DNA of 64,000 nt, taken from assembly GCF_000012945.1 (NCBI RefSeq), contig NC_007509.1, positions 496,001 through 560,000 of the forward strand, read 5' to 3'. Made by a program: the position numbers and the translations under genes. Of the stretch, positions 34,668-43,077 are shown piece by piece (the first letter of the stretch is position 1; each line of letters starts with the position of its first letter). This stretch comes from Burkholderia lata (lineage in GTDB: Bacteria; Pseudomonadota; Gammaproteobacteria; Burkholderiales; Burkholderiaceae). The notes below the pieces were generated by a model. That model saw nothing but the letters and a program-made list of their open reading frames with translations. It did not search any database and had not been told where the DNA came from.

Positions 34668-35588
34668 ATGATCGTCCGACCACAACAAAACTGGCTCAGG
34701 ATGCTGTTCGTCTGGAACGGCTCCGTGCTGCAATCGATCATTCCGCAGCTCGTGTTCATGGCGATCGTCAGCACGCTGGCGGTCTTCACGAACGGGCGCA
34801 TCTTCGGCGAGAAGATCCCGCTCAACACCGCGCCGTTCACGCTGTTCGGGCTCGCGCTCGCGATCTTTCTCGGGTTTCGCAACAGCGCGAGCTTCGAGCG
34901 CTTCAAGGAGGCGCGGCATCTGTGGGGCAACCTGCTGATCGCGGCGCGCACGCTGACGTCGCAGTTCAATCGCTACCTGCCCGACAGCGTGAACGACGCC
35001 GAGCGCAACCGGCTGGCCGACCTGCTGATCGCGCTCACCTATGCGCTGAAGCATCAGCTTCGCCATACCGATCCGACGGCGGACCTGCAGCGCATTCTCG
35101 GTGCGGAACGCACGACCGAGCTTGGCGGCAAATGCTTCAAGCCCGTCGCGATCCTCGACGAGCTGCGCGGCGGCATCGTCCGCGCGCTGGGCCGTGCGCC
35201 CGGTAGCGACGCGACCTGCTGGATGTTCGAGACGCAACTCGACGAGGTCGGCAAATCGGTCGGTGGTTGCGAGCGCATCCTGTCGACGCCGATTCCGTTC
35301 TCGTACAGCGTGCTGCTGCATCGCACCGTGTATGCGTACTGCGTGCTGCTGCCGTTCGGCCTCGTCGATTCGACGGAGTTCTTCACGCCTCTGATCTGCG
35401 TGTTCATCTCGTACACGCTGATCGCGCTCGAAGCGATCGCGAGCGAGGTGGCCGAGCCGTTCGGCCTCGCGCCGAATGCGCTGGCGCTCGATGCGATGAC
35501 GCGCACGATCGAGCGGTCGGTGCTCGAACTGGGCGACCGCCCGCTGCCGGAGGAATTCATGCCGGCGTCGACGTACCAGATCACCTGA
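34668..35588 (+). CDS. Bestrophin-like (UPF0187/YneE) ion channel
   Basis: A 306-residue membrane protein of the bacterial bestrophin family, whose members form pentameric channels (bacterial ones being cation-selective). Marks: MIVRPQQNWLRMLFVWNGSVL, FTLFGLALAIFLGFRNSASFERFKEARHLWG (helix 2 and the cytosolic N-x2-S-x-x-R segment), and TPIPFSYSVLLHRTVYAYCVLLPFGLVD. The ATG at 34668 lacks a clear RBS, but homology begins here. It is monocistronic, 180 bp after cydB. Confidence 0.88.
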   Translation: MIVRPQQNWLRMLFVWNGSVLQSIIPQLVFMAIVSTLAVFTNGRIFGEKIPLNTAPFTLFGLALAIFLGFRNSASFERFKEARHLWGNLLIAARTLTSQFNRYLPDSVNDAERNRLADLLIALTYALKHQLRHTDPTADLQRILGAERTTELGGKCFKPVAILDELRGGIVRALGRAPGSDATCWMFETQLDEVGKSVGGCERILSTPIPFSYSVLLHRTVYAYCVLLPFGLVDSTEFFTPLICVFISYTLIALEAIASEVAEPFGLAPNALALDAMTRTIERSVLELGDRPLPEEFMPASTYQIT

Positions 35589-35667
35589 GCGGGGGCGCGC
35601 AAGCGCGGAAGTGGTGGATCGCGTCGGACGCTAGAATGGCGCTTGCCTGTTCTTCGGACCTGACGCG

Positions 35668-36261
35668 ATGACCCTCGTCGACACCTATCTCGCCGGCCTG
35701 CGTGCCGCGCTTCCCGACACCGACACCGCGGCGCTCGCCGCGACAACGGGCGCGACGCCCGCGCAGCTCGACGCGCTGCGCGACGCGTATCCGCAGTGCC
35801 CGGCCAGCCTGCTCGAACTGCTCGGCAAGCTCGACGGGACCTACTGGCGCGACTACGGCGGTACGACGGTCAACGTGCTGGTGCTCGGCTCCGACGTCTA
35901 CGAATACCCGTACTACCTGCTGTCGGCCGGGCAGATGCTCGAGGAAGGCGCGAAGTATCGCGACAGCATCGCGGAGATCTATGGCGACGATGCGAACGAC
36001 GACGGCGAACTCGTCGACTCGCGCATCGACATCGCACTGCCGATGAACCGGCGGCTGTGCTTCTCGCACTGCATGAACAACGGCGGCACGTCGCAGCTCT
36101 ACATCGATTTCGAGCCGGCGCCGGGCGGCAAGGTCGGGCAGGTCGTGCGCTTCCTGCACGATCCCGACAGCTATGCGGTGATCGCCGACGACTTCGACGG
36201 CTACCTGCGCAAGCTGATCGACGACGGTTATGCGTTTGTCATCGATTTCGACGAAGAATAG
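35668..36261 (+). CDS. SMI1/KNR4-family protein
   Basis: A 197-residue SMI1/KNR4 (SUKH) domain protein: ATPAQLDALRDAYPQCPASLLELLGKLDGTYW is the N-terminal signature, with YPYYLLSAGQMLEE and FDGYLRKLIDDGY at the end. In contact-dependent toxin systems SUKH proteins are immunity factors, but no toxin gene adjoins this one, so it may be an orphan immunity or regulatory protein. It is very acidic (DDANDDGELVD). Confidence 0.85.
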   Translation: MTLVDTYLAGLRAALPDTDTAALAATTGATPAQLDALRDAYPQCPASLLELLGKLDGTYWRDYGGTTVNVLVLGSDVYEYPYYLLSAGQMLEEGAKYRDSIAEIYGDDANDDGELVDSRIDIALPMNRRLCFSHCMNNGGTSQLYIDFEPAPGGKVGQVVRFLHDPDSYAVIADDFDGYLRKLIDDGYAFVIDFDEE

Positions 36262-36318
36262 TGGCGGGGCGTGACTGCGCGAGCGGCGGCGCCGGCTGCC
36301 ATTTCAGGAGAGGTTGAC

Positions 36319-36705
36319 ATGCGAATCTACGTGACGAGTATCTTTGTCGACGACCAGGACAAGGCGTTGACGTTCTACACAGACAAGCTCGGGTTCAAGC
36401 TGAAGAACAACGTGCCGGTGGGCGAGTACCGCTGGCTGACCGTGGTGTCGAAGGACCAGCCGGACGGCACCGAGCTGCTGCTCGAGCCGAGCAACCATCG
36501 CGCAGTCGGCCCTTACAAGCAGGCGCTGTACGAGGACGGCATCCCGGCGGCATCGTTCCAGGTCGACGATCTCGATGCGGAGTTCGAGCGGCTCAGGAAT
36601 CTCGATGTCCGCTTCACGCTGGAGCCGATGGACGCCGGGCCCGTACGCGTCGCGATCGTCGACGATACGTGCGGGAACCTGATTCAGCTGATGCAAATGA
36701 AGTGA
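36319..36705 (+). CDS. VOC-family (glyoxalase-like) protein
   Basis: A 128-residue vicinal-oxygen-chelate protein with two beta-alpha-beta-beta-beta units: MRIYVTSIFVDDQDKALTFYTDKLGF and DTCGNLIQLMQM. Metal-ligand candidates are few: the usual first His is replaced (VTSIFV), while Glu is present in ELLLEP. This may mean a non-metal binding member such as a resistance or sequestering protein. AGGAGAGG precedes ATG 36319. Substrate unknown. Confidence 0.85.
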   Translation: MRIYVTSIFVDDQDKALTFYTDKLGFKLKNNVPVGEYRWLTVVSKDQPDGTELLLEPSNHRAVGPYKQALYEDGIPAASFQVDDLDAEFERLRNLDVRFTLEPMDAGPVRVAIVDDTCGNLIQLMQMK

Positions 36706-36729
36706 CGCAATGCGCCGCGCGCGGGGCGC

Positions 36730-37170
36730 TCAGCTCGCCGTGACCGGCGGCGCATTGTGCATCCAGCTGCGCTCCTGCGTGCGGCGCTGAATGCGCCACC
36801 CGCATTCGGTCCGCACCAGCAGGTCGCGATACCAGAGCCCGACGAAGCACACGCGATCGTCGCCGGCTTCACCGGCCGAGATCATCATCGCCTGGCCGGC
36901 CGTTCGCGCGGTCGCGGCATCGCCGTCGACGATCAGCAGCGACGTCGAGATCGTGTGCTGCGTGCCGCGCATCGCCGACGTCACGTGTTCCAGATAGGCG
37001 GCAATCTCCGCACGGCTGCCGGCCGGACCGCCGAAGGCCGTGTAATCGAGCGTCGCATTGGCGGCGAAGAGGCGCTCGAATTCATGCCAGTCGTGGCGGT
37101 CGACGGCGTGGCAATAGCGGGTCAGCAGATCCTGGATCTCCATCCGGTCGATCGTTTCCTGGGGCGTCAT
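36730..37170 (-). CDS. SnoaL/NTF2-like protein
   Basis: A 146-residue cone-fold protein of the SnoaL-like group: MEIQDLLTRYCHAVDRHDWHEFERLFAANATLDYTAFGGP is the typical start, with RIQRRTQERSWM at the end. The family includes hydratases and isomerases (scytalone-dehydratase type) and many uncharacterised proteins. I use ATG 37170; the longer frame upstream is Pro/Arg-rich and not typical. It is convergent with the VOC gene. Confidence 0.82.
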   Translation of the reverse strand: MTPQETIDRMEIQDLLTRYCHAVDRHDWHEFERLFAANATLDYTAFGGPAGSRAEIAAYLEHVTSAMRGTQHTISTSLLIVDGDAATARTAGQAMMISAGEAGDDRVCFVGLWYRDLLVRTECGWRIQRRTQERSWMHNAPPVTAS

Positions 37171-37380
37171 GGCGTCGTGGGTGGGTGGATGACGGGGAAA
37201 CGATAGCGGGGGCGCAGGAGCGCGACATCGGCGGAGTGGACTAAGGGCCGGCCCGCCATCGGCGTGAACGACGTCGCGCGTGACGGCGTCGTTCACGTAT
37301 CACTCACGAGCAGCAGGGCGACTCCGATTCGAAATGGCGCGCTCAGGTAGACTCGTGTGCCCTTCGACGGAGGAGATGCG

Positions 37381-37791
37381 ATGCAATTGCTTGATCACGT
37401 ATCAATCAGCGTGCCGGATATCGACCTGGCACGCCCGTTCTACGATGCCATCATGGCCGCGCTGGGCGCAGCCAAGGTCTATGACCGGCCGACCGCGCTC
37501 GGCTATGGCGAACGCTGCAATGCGAACGACACCGCATCGACTTTTCTGGCGGTCTATCTGGATCCCGCTGAAGTCGGCGCGAGCAAGCGGCACTGGTGCT
37601 TCAAGGCCGCGAGCCGCGAGCAGGTGGATGCGTTTTTCGAAGCCGGCCTGGCGACGGGCGGGCAGTCCGACGGCGAACCCGGCTTGCGGCCGCATTACCA
37701 CGGCGACTATTACGGCGCGTTTCTCGTCGACCCGGCCGGCAATCGGGTCGAGGCGGTGTGTCATGCGTCCGTGCCGGCGAGTGCATCGTGA
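37381..37791 (+). CDS. VOC-family (glyoxalase-like) protein
   Basis: A 136-residue single-chain VOC protein: LLDHVSISVPDIDLARPFYDAIMAALGA with candidate metal His in the first strand, HWCFKAASREQVDAFFEAGLATGG, and GAFLVDPAGNRVEAVCH at the end. GGAGGAG precedes ATG 37381. Unlike the neighbour at 36319 it keeps His at both usual ligand places. Substrate unknown. Confidence 0.85.
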   Translation: MQLLDHVSISVPDIDLARPFYDAIMAALGAAKVYDRPTALGYGERCNANDTASTFLAVYLDPAEVGASKRHWCFKAASREQVDAFFEAGLATGGQSDGEPGLRPHYHGDYYGAFLVDPAGNRVEAVCHASVPASAS

Positions 37792-37908
37792 TGAAGCGGT
37801 GCGTGCATCGACGCTCGCTCGCGCACGTGACGTGGTGAACGGCGCGCGCCGGCCCGATACCGTCCGGCGGCGCGCGGAGCGCATTCGCGCGCTCGCTGCC
37901 TGCGCCGC

Positions 37909-38940
<1,032 letters not shown>

Positions 38941-38970
38941 TTATCGAAGCCGCCAGCCATGGTGTCTGCG

Positions 38971-39003
38971 CAGAAACGCAAATGCCGCCATCGCTGGCGG
39001 CAT
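38971..39003 (-). terminator. Attenuator hairpin (3:4 stem) ahead of trpS
   Basis: On the minus strand ATGCCGCCA and TGGCGGCAT form a perfect 9-bp stem with a 4-nt loop (38982-39003), followed by TTGCGTTTCT, a T-containing but interrupted tail. The 5' arm contains GCCGCC, which can instead pair with GGCGGC just behind the leader-peptide stop codon (39031-39041), forming an antiterminator. Confidence 0.6.
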
Positions 39004-39041
39004 CACGTTTGGGACATGCAAAAGGAAACGGGCCGCCTGGG

Positions 39042-39092
39042 TCAGGCGCGCCACCAGCAATGCACGTTCGGCGAGGCAGGTCGGGTTTCCAT
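39042..39092 (-). CDS. trpS leader peptide with tandem Trp codons
   Basis: A 17-codon frame encoding METRPASPNVHCWWRA. The two adjacent TGG codons near the end are the hallmark of tryptophan attenuation. CGCCTG within its last codons and CAGGCG right after the stop form a 6-bp stem with a 3-nt loop (the 1:2 hairpin). A ribosome stalled at TGG-TGG would mask the first arm and free the second to block the terminator stem at 38982-39003. No Shine-Dalgarno is seen; a -10 box 6 bp upstream suggests leaderless translation, as known for trpL of Sinorhizobium. Confidence 0.7.
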   Translation of the reverse strand: METRPASPNVHCWWRA

Positions 39093-39098
39093 TGCGTG

Positions 39099-39104
39099 AG
39101 TATA
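39099..39104 (-). promoter_or_regulatory. Putative -10 box of the trpS transcript
   Basis: TATACT (minus strand) is close to the TATAAT consensus and ends 6 bp before the leader-peptide ATG, which would put the transcription start on or next to that ATG. No good -35 hexamer is visible at 17 bp. Confidence 0.5.
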
Positions 39105-39130
39105 GCGCAGGGCGGGAGGGACGTGCCGCG

Positions 39131-39286
39131 TCAGCGGATGACCGACTCCATCGCGAGGTACGCGGTTTCGGCCGACGGCCACAGCAGGTACAGCAGGCCG
39201 GCCATCAGCAGCAGCGCGCTTGCGCGTACCAGCGGCGTGCGGTCTTTCTCGCGCGGAGGGCGGGTGGACGGCTTCGAGTTCTTCAT
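39131..39286 (-). CDS. Small single-pass membrane protein, unknown
   Basis: A 51-residue protein: a basic N-terminus (MKNSKPSTRPPREKDR), one hydrophobic helix (about residues 22-40, LVRASALLLMAGLLYLLW) and a short outside tail. It sits 38 bp upstream of the trpS leader on the same strand and may share a transcript or simply flank the trpS promoter. No family recognised. Confidence 0.55.
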   Translation of the reverse strand: MKNSKPSTRPPREKDRTPLVRASALLLMAGLLYLLWPSAETAYLAMESVIR

Positions 39287-39657
39287 GCTTGCTGGCGCAC
39301 GAGGCGCCACTCCAACGGTTGCTGCAACGGGTCGGGTGGGGCGACGCCGGGGTGTTGCGGGTTTGACGGTGGCTGGGGTGCGGTTCAGGGCACCGGCGCG
39401 CGACGGCGGGGTGAGCCGGTCGCGCGGCAAAAAAGGGGACGGTTGAGTGTCCGGCTGCCGTCCGTATGGAGGCGACGTGCATCCTACCAAATCGTCGGCA
39501 CGGGCACAGTCAAGAATTGTCGGGGGGGGGGGTGATCCCGACAATGTCATTCGTGTGCAGCGCTCGATTTCACAGACCCGTCTCCCGATTCGTCCCTGCA
39601 GCGGTCCCGCCGAACTTTCCGGCGAGGCCGTCGCACGTCCATTTCCGGGAGAACACC
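39287..39657. promoter_or_regulatory. Control region upstream of the R-body cluster, with G11 tract
   Basis: This 371-bp gap separates the small membrane protein from the first frame of the R-body cluster. It holds ATTGTCGGG (39516-39524) and CCCGACAAT (39537-39545), a perfect 9-bp inverted repeat, the first arm of which runs into a run of eleven G (39522-39532). The tract is a candidate for slipped-strand variation of promoter spacing or structure. The promoter itself is not obvious. Confidence 0.5.
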
Positions 39658-39762
39658 ATGCGATATCCATTGCAGCCTGCTGACCAGCGCGCCTCGGCGC
39701 TGCGTCCGACCGCCCCCCGCCCGCACGCACCGGCGCCGCGGGCGGACATCGAGGAGAGGTAA
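39658..39762 (+). CDS. Possible small protein at the head of the R-body cluster
   Basis: A 34-residue frame (MRYPLQPADQRASALRPTAP start), Pro/Ala/Arg-rich. CGGGAG lies 6 bp ahead of its ATG, and its last codons supply the GAGGAGAGG ribosome site for the next gene, 3 bp away. It could be a leader or coupling frame; no family recognised. Confidence 0.4.
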   Translation: MRYPLQPADQRASALRPTAPRPHAPAPRADIEER

Positions 39763-39765
39763 GCC

Positions 39766-40428
39766 ATGAGCCACGAAGCACTCGACCCGCTGCTGCGGCA
39801 GTTCGCGGAAAAGCGACTGGGGCGGTCCCTCGCGCCGGCCGAAGAACAGATGTTGCTGGAGCAACTGCCGAGCAGGAACGGGAACCCGCCGGCGCCGGCC
39901 GCCGGCATGGCTGCGCCGGTGCCCGCCGCGAACCGGCCGTTGCCGCAGTTGAAAACCCGGCAGGAGGCACGCGAACAGGTCAAGCATTTCCTGCAGCTCA
40001 ACCAGCAGAAGGCGTACGAGAAGATGCGCGGCATCCTGCAGACGATCGACGCACAGAACGAGACGACCCTCGGCATGCTGGCGTCGGAACAGCGGAAAGT
40101 GTCGGGCGTACTCGACGCGCACGAGCCGCAGGGCGACGCGCAGGCATCCGGCGCGGCCGAGATCCAGGACAGCACCCGCGAGGCGCTGGCGATGATCGGC
40201 GAACAGTTGACGGGCCTGATCCGGCAGGAAATCGACGCATGTTTTCGGCAATACGTCGATGCGCTCGCCGAGCGGCTCGATGCCAGGCTCGACGCGATGG
40301 AGGCGCGGTTGCGAAGCGCGGACGCGACCCCGGCCCCGGCCCCGGCCGAACCGTCCGCACCGTCCGAACCGACCGCTGTCGTCGCCGCGGCCGTTCACGA
40401 TCCCTCCGGCCAAGCGTCCATGGAGTAG
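39766..40428 (+). CDS. R-body-cluster protein with coiled coil, unknown
   Basis: A 220-residue soluble protein. Residues 1-30 (LLRQFAEKRLGRSLAPAEEQMLLEQL) and 65-100 (QEAREQVKHFLQLNQQKAYEKMRGILQTID) are helical, and 140-190 (EALAMIGEQLTGLIRQEID ... LAERLDARLDAMEARLRS) forms a strong coiled coil. The last 30 residues are Pro/Ala-rich. GAGGAGAGG precedes the ATG. It opens the row leading into three rebB-type genes, so it may assist R-body assembly or be a structural accessory. I know no function for it. Confidence 0.7.
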   Translation: MSHEALDPLLRQFAEKRLGRSLAPAEEQMLLEQLPSRNGNPPAPAAGMAAPVPAANRPLPQLKTRQEAREQVKHFLQLNQQKAYEKMRGILQTIDAQNETTLGMLASEQRKVSGVLDAHEPQGDAQASGAAEIQDSTREALAMIGEQLTGLIRQEIDACFRQYVDALAERLDARLDAMEARLRSADATPAPAPAEPSAPSEPTAVVAAAVHDPSGQASME

Positions 40429-40508
40429 CACTCGGGTGATTCGGCAGAAAGCGAAACGGGCCGGCCCCGATGTGCGATCTCTCAACTACGTGAACCAAGG
40501 AGCAACAA

Positions 40509-40841
40509 ATGGCTGATACGTGTCAAGTGTGCCAGGTCAATCCCGCGATTACCGATGCGGTCACACAGGTCAACGTCAAGGTGGTCGCGGAAGCGCCGGC
40601 AATGGCGATGGGCTCGCTGTACCAGGCCCAGAGCCATTCGCTCAGCATCCTGTTCGAGAACGCGGTGCAGCAGCAGTCGCAGGCCGCGATCCAGTCGCAG
40701 ACGTCGACGAACGTGGGGACGATGCAGCTCTATACGATCGGGCCGGAAAGCGCGGGCGCGGCCGCCACGGAAATCGGCGCGAACGGGATCATCTCCATTC
40801 TGGCCGACGTGATCGCAATCGGGAAGGCAGTCAAGCCCTGA
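40509..40841 (+). CDS. RebB-family R-body protein, copy 1
   Basis: A 110-residue member of the RebB family, whose founding members polymerise into the coiled protein ribbons (R-bodies) that kill paramecia after ingestion of Caedibacter. The family core is ITDAVTQVNVKVVAEAPAMA (residues 15-34) followed by GSLYQAQSHSLSILFENAV. The Cys pair CQVC at residues 5-8 is unusual and could cross-link or bind metal. AGGAG lies upstream. It is 80 bp behind the coiled-coil gene and very similar to copy 2, suggesting recent duplication. Confidence 0.88.
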   Translation: MADTCQVCQVNPAITDAVTQVNVKVVAEAPAMAMGSLYQAQSHSLSILFENAVQQQSQAAIQSQTSTNVGTMQLYTIGPESAGAAATEIGANGIISILADVIAIGKAVKP

Positions 40842-41028
40842 CGCGCCATTGCAACGCCGTGGTTGAGCGGCGGCGCAAGCGGCGCGAGCCGCCAATGGCG
40901 CCGCCGTGCCGCGGACCCGCATGGCCGCCGGCGCCTGAACAGCGGTGCCGCGCGGTGTTCCGGAGTAACCGACAGAACGGGCAGAGCCGATTCGATACGG
41001 TGCCTGTTCGCGAACCAGGAGAAAAATG

Positions 41029-41412
41029 ATGGCAAACGACACAACCGACCCGGCAGCACCGACGGATCCGAAGGACCCGAAAGACCCCTGCAACTGCAAG
41101 ACGTGCGCGGTGAACGCCGCGATCACCGACGCGGTCACGCAGACCAACGTCAAGGTGGTCGGCGAAGCGCCGGCGATGGCAACGGGCTCGTTGTACCAGG
41201 CCCAGAGCCATTCGCTCAGCGTGCTGTTCGAGAACGCGGTGCAGCAGCAGTCGCAGTCGGCGGTGCAGCTGCCGACCTCGACGAACGTGGGCACGATGCA
41301 GCTGTACACGCTCGGGCCGGCGAGCGCGGGGGCCGCCGCGACGGAAATCGGCTCGAACGGCGTGCTTTCCGTGCTGGCCGACGTGCTCGCGATCGGCAAG
41401 GCGCTCGCCTGA
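41029..41412 (+). CDS. RebB-family R-body protein, copy 2
   Basis: A 127-residue RebB homologue, nearly the twin of copy 1 over the core (ITDAVTQTNVKVVGEAPAMA, SLYQAQSHSLSVLFENAV, NVGTMQLYTLGPASAGAAAT). It has a longer N-terminus rich in Asp/Pro/Lys (DPAAPTDPKDPKDP) and a CNCKTC cysteine cluster. Two ATGs are adjacent; I take 41029, 7 bp behind AGGAG, rather than 41026. Confidence 0.88.
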   Translation: MANDTTDPAAPTDPKDPKDPCNCKTCAVNAAITDAVTQTNVKVVGEAPAMATGSLYQAQSHSLSVLFENAVQQQSQSAVQLPTSTNVGTMQLYTLGPASAGAAATEIGSNGVLSVLADVLAIGKALA

Positions 41413-41590
41413 CGCGTAGCCAGGCGTCGACGCCGGGCGGCGGCCCCGATCGGTGGCTGCCGCCCGGCGCCCGATGTCGTGTCGGCGCCCGCGACGTATC
41501 GCCGGCCCCGTGCGGCGCGCGTCGCCGACCGACCCTCTCATGCTTTCGCCGTGACTGCGCCGCAGCGGCGAGCCAACCAGGAGCAACGAC

Positions 41591-41914
41591 ATGCCGGAAC
41601 AGGTTTCTGCCGCGGTGACCGATGCGGTCACGCAAGCCAACGTCAAGGTGGTGGGCGAGGCGCCCGCCGTGGCCTTGGGCACGCTGATGCAGTCGAACAG
41701 CCATGCATCCGCGATCCTGCTGCACAACGCGGTACAGATGCAGGCGAACCAGGCGATGTCCAATCTCGCCGCGACGACCGTCGGCGTCATGCAGCTCTAT
41801 GCGGGCTCGCCGGCGGCGGCGGCCAGTGCCGCGCGATCGGCGAACGACAGCTTTGCGTCGCAGCTGGCCGCCGTCGCGCAGCTGATGAACGCCATCGGCC
41901 ACTGGCGCGGCTGA
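41591..41914 (+). CDS. RebB-family R-body protein, copy 3
   Basis: A 107-residue RebB homologue: VTDAVTQANVKVVGEAPAVA (residues 8-27), then LGTLMQSNSHASAILLHNAVQMQANQAMS. It lacks the N-terminal cysteines of copies 1 and 2 and ends in a more polar C-terminus. AGGAG is present upstream. R-body ribbons are known to need more than one small Reb protein, so the set may co-assemble. It is convergent with the Crp/Fnr-type gene. Confidence 0.87.
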   Translation: MPEQVSAAVTDAVTQANVKVVGEAPAVALGTLMQSNSHASAILLHNAVQMQANQAMSNLAATTVGVMQLYAGSPAAAASAARSANDSFASQLAAVAQLMNAIGHWRG

Positions 41915-41994
41915 TCCTCCCCGCGCACCGCCCGCCCGGCGCACGCGATTTCCCCGCGCCGCGGCACCGCACGACGCTCGTGCGTGCCCGGCCG

Positions 41995-42669
41995 TCAATT
42001 GGCGTCGACGATGGTCCGGAGCTGCTCCGGCTTCTCGATCGTCACGCCGTGTTCGTGAAGCCGGATCAGGCCGTCGCGCTGCATCTTCTGCAGGCTGCTG
42101 TTCAGTCGCGGCCGGCTGACGTTGAGCATCGCCGCGAGGACGCTCTGGTTCTCCGGTAGCGGCACCTCGAGATCGTTCCCTTGCATGCGGTTCAGCAGAT
42201 GACGCGCGAGCCTGGCGTCGAGCCGGTACAGGCATGCCGACTCGACGAAGTCGCTCAGCTGGTGGATATGCCGGCACAGCTGCTCGTGGATGCGACCCAT
42301 GAATTCCGGGTTGGCCAGCAGCGGCGCGAAGTACGGGCGATGCAGCAGCGAAATGCGGCAGTCGGCGCTCAACTGGGCGGTGAAGTTGCGCCGGTGCGCG
42401 CGAATCAGCGTGTTTTCGCCGATGAGTTCGCCCGGCATCGAGTGGCCGAGAATGATCTCGCGTCCACCGGGTTCGTGCAGCGTCTTGTAGACGTGTCCGC
42501 GGTGCACGAATGCGACGAAGTCGCCCGGATCACCCTTGAAGAACAACAGGCGATTGCCGTGTTCGGGCCAGGGCGTGACATGCCGCTCGACATGCGCGAT
42601 CAGGCTTTCCGGGAGGTCGGTGAGTATCGGTATATTGCGCAGCGTCTGAGCGTTAGCAAGGGCAGGCAT
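41995..42669 (-). CDS. Crp/Fnr-family regulator of the R-body cluster
   Basis: A 224-residue regulator with an N-terminal cyclic-nucleotide-type beta-roll (residues 15-130; LLFFKGDPGDFVAFVHRGHVYK, PGELIGENTLI) and a C-terminal winged HTH (NQSVLAAMLNVSRPRLNSSLQKM). It lacks the Fnr cysteine cluster. The effector is unclear. It sits inside the R-body cluster, opposite in direction, next to the sigma factor, so local control is likely. The palindrome TGTCGA-N5-TCGACA lies 86 bp upstream of its ATG. A GTG at 42693 is an alternative start with AGGTGG ahead. Confidence 0.85.
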   Translation of the reverse strand: MPALANAQTLRNIPILTDLPESLIAHVERHVTPWPEHGNRLLFFKGDPGDFVAFVHRGHVYKTLHEPGGREIILGHSMPGELIGENTLIRAHRRNFTAQLSADCRISLLHRPYFAPLLANPEFMGRIHEQLCRHIHQLSDFVESACLYRLDARLARHLLNRMQGNDLEVPLPENQSVLAAMLNVSRPRLNSSLQKMQRDGLIRLHEHGVTIEKPEQLRTIVDAN

Positions 42670-42754
42670 GTTTTCCGCGCGAGGTTGTTTGACGATACGG
42701 CCACCTAGCGAAAAACGCTGCCTTCGGCATTGCGTGAAAAATGAATAATGAAAG

Positions 42755-42771
42755 TGTCGAGATAATCGACA
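42755..42771. promoter_or_regulatory. Candidate Crp/Fnr-type operator
   Basis: TGTCGA and TCGACA are perfect arms with a 5-bp spacer (GATAA), total 17 bp. Geometry and the TGT...ACA ends resemble Crp/Fnr-family sites, though the inner bases differ from TGTGA. It may be the autoregulatory site of the adjacent regulator. Confidence 0.45.
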
Positions 42772-42992
42772 AGCAGTCCGGACAGGGCGGCACTTTGACG
42801 GCAACGGCGCCTGGTCGATCGACATGGGTAGCTGCATGCCGGCGCACGAACCCTTCGCGGCGGCAGTCGTTCTTTTTCATCGCAATGCCGTTATTCAGGC
42901 CCGGCGACGCACCTGAAACAACGGATCGGGCTATGCCGGAGAATTGAAATTTCTGTTCATAATAATCAAGAAAATTTACCGAGCCCGATTAT

Positions 42993-43018
42993 CGTTATAA
43001 CGGTGTTACACGGGTAAC
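42993..43018. promoter_or_regulatory. Palindromes ahead of the sigma-factor gene
   Basis: CGTTATAACG is a perfect 10-bp palindrome and, 2 bp on, GTTAC-N4-GTAAC another. They are 60-85 bp upstream of the sigma-factor ATG, in the position of a promoter or operator. The protein that binds is unknown. Confidence 0.4.
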
Positions 43019-43077
43019 AGCGTCATTCGCAGCGTCGAATCGATTCTGTGTTTTCCATAAAAACTGGAAGGCACGCG

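Larger units (their letters stand above)
42670..43077. promoter_or_regulatory. Divergent control region, Crp/Fnr-type regulator and sigma gene
   Basis: This 408-bp, AT-richer gap contains three palindromes: TGTCGA-N5-TCGACA (42755-42771), CGTTATAACG (42993-43002) and GTTAC-N4-GTAAC (43005-43018). Both promoters should be here. No gene is supported inside it. Confidence 0.55.

Noticed and set aside
35668..36261. Toxin-immunity module around the SMI1/KNR4 gene
   Set aside because: No polymorphic-toxin, CdiA or Rhs gene is found beside it.
39487..39512. Possible sigma-54 promoter (GGCAC words) before the R-body cluster
   Set aside because: The TTGC half at the required distance is missing.
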